Of a DNA stretch of 64,000 nucleotides, positions 63,911-64,000 are shown piece by piece. Where the stretch lies: assembly GCF_022496765.1 (NCBI RefSeq), contig NZ_VANV01000017.1, positions 1 through 64,000 of the forward strand, read 5' to 3'. A program made the translations under genes and the position numbers. This stretch comes from Acidaminobacter sp. JC074. Its GTDB lineage: Bacteria; Bacillota; Clostridia; Peptostreptococcales; Acidaminobacteraceae. The notes beneath the pieces are model-generated. The model saw only the letters and a program-made list of their open reading frames with translations, was not told the origin of the DNA and made no database searches. Position 1 is the first letter of the stretch. Each line of letters starts with the position of its first letter.

Positions 63911-64000
63911 TTACTTCATGGCCTCATACTTTCTTCGTAACTTGTTTAAACTTACAAACCAAGTAAAACCAGTCATTAATACAGTTATGCCAACAAGCAA
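63911..64000 (-). CDS. C-terminal fragment of a membrane protein (runs off the window)
   Basis: The last 29 codons of an ORF entering from the right edge: a hydrophobic stretch (LLVGITVLMTGFTWFVSLNK) followed by a basic end RRKYEAMK and TAA at 63,911-63,913. The size and family of the protein are unknown. It lies 44 bases before the DUF2569 gene start and points the same way. Confidence 0.5.
   Translation of the reverse strand: MLVGITVLMTGFTWFVSLNKLRRKYEAMK

Noticed and set aside
1..64000. CRISPR array, prophage, tRNA or rRNA genes
   Set aside because: No evenly spaced direct repeats with unique spacers, no phage structural genes, no tRNA cloverleaf or rRNA sequence recognised.

Overview
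The window comes from a low-GC, monoderm, Clostridia-like Firmicute (Bacillota). Supporting signs are strong GGAGG-type ribosome binding sites, TGA used as a stop, a T-box leader, several lipobox lipoproteins, a secreted protease ending in S-layer-homology (SLH) repeats, a MsmEFG-type sugar ABC transporter without its own ATPase, and three full-length chemoreceptors. The genus cannot be named from the sequence. Almost all genes lie on the minus strand. No rRNA, tRNA, prophage or CRISPR array was seen.

Region 1-1,900 is a small mobile-element graveyard. The start of an IscB (HNH/RuvC nuclease, the Cas9 relative) runs off the left edge, preceded by its HEARO/omega-RNA region. The pair sits inside the GGDEF domain of a PAS-GGDEF gene, which also carries an in-frame stop and abuts a tnpB fragment. 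Region 1,890-12,858 has a chemoreceptor, then a compact co-oriented block: CysD, CysN-CysC fusion, PAPS-dependent sulfotransferase, TauE/SafE permease, lipid-type glycosyltransferase, VTT membrane protein, histidine kinase, response regulator and SRPBCC protein. With no sulfate- or sulfite-reducing gene in view, this looks like a pathway for sulfating a cell-surface molecule, probably a glycolipid.

Region 12,983-35,700 holds lipoproteins with TolB-like beta-propellers, a dCache receptor beside a TetR regulator, an orphan trpB under a Trp-specific T-box, two tandem membrane diguanylate cyclases, a serine-hydrolase/GNAT fusion, a WG-repeat protein, small membrane and lipoproteins, a CoiA-like protein, OsmC, a DUF4153 protein and dCMP deaminase. 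Region 35,733-39,707 is a four-gene unit: variant metallophosphoesterase, an unknown protein, a GHKL sensor kinase and a similarly built kinase-like protein with eroded ATP-binding motifs.

Region 43,983-54,247 is a disaccharide/glucoside utilisation locus: LacI regulator, GH65 phosphorylase, GH3 glycosidase, beta-phosphoglucomutase, a P-loop kinase, a binding protein and two permeases. It has a recognisable promoter and repeated GGAAA/TTTCC palindromes that probably bind the LacI protein. Region 54,350-64,000 has an AraC/GyrI regulator, a 1,495-residue subtilisin with cadherin-like repeats and SLH domains at the end of a four-gene unit, an M29 aminopeptidase, two DUF2569 membrane proteins and the tail of one more gene.
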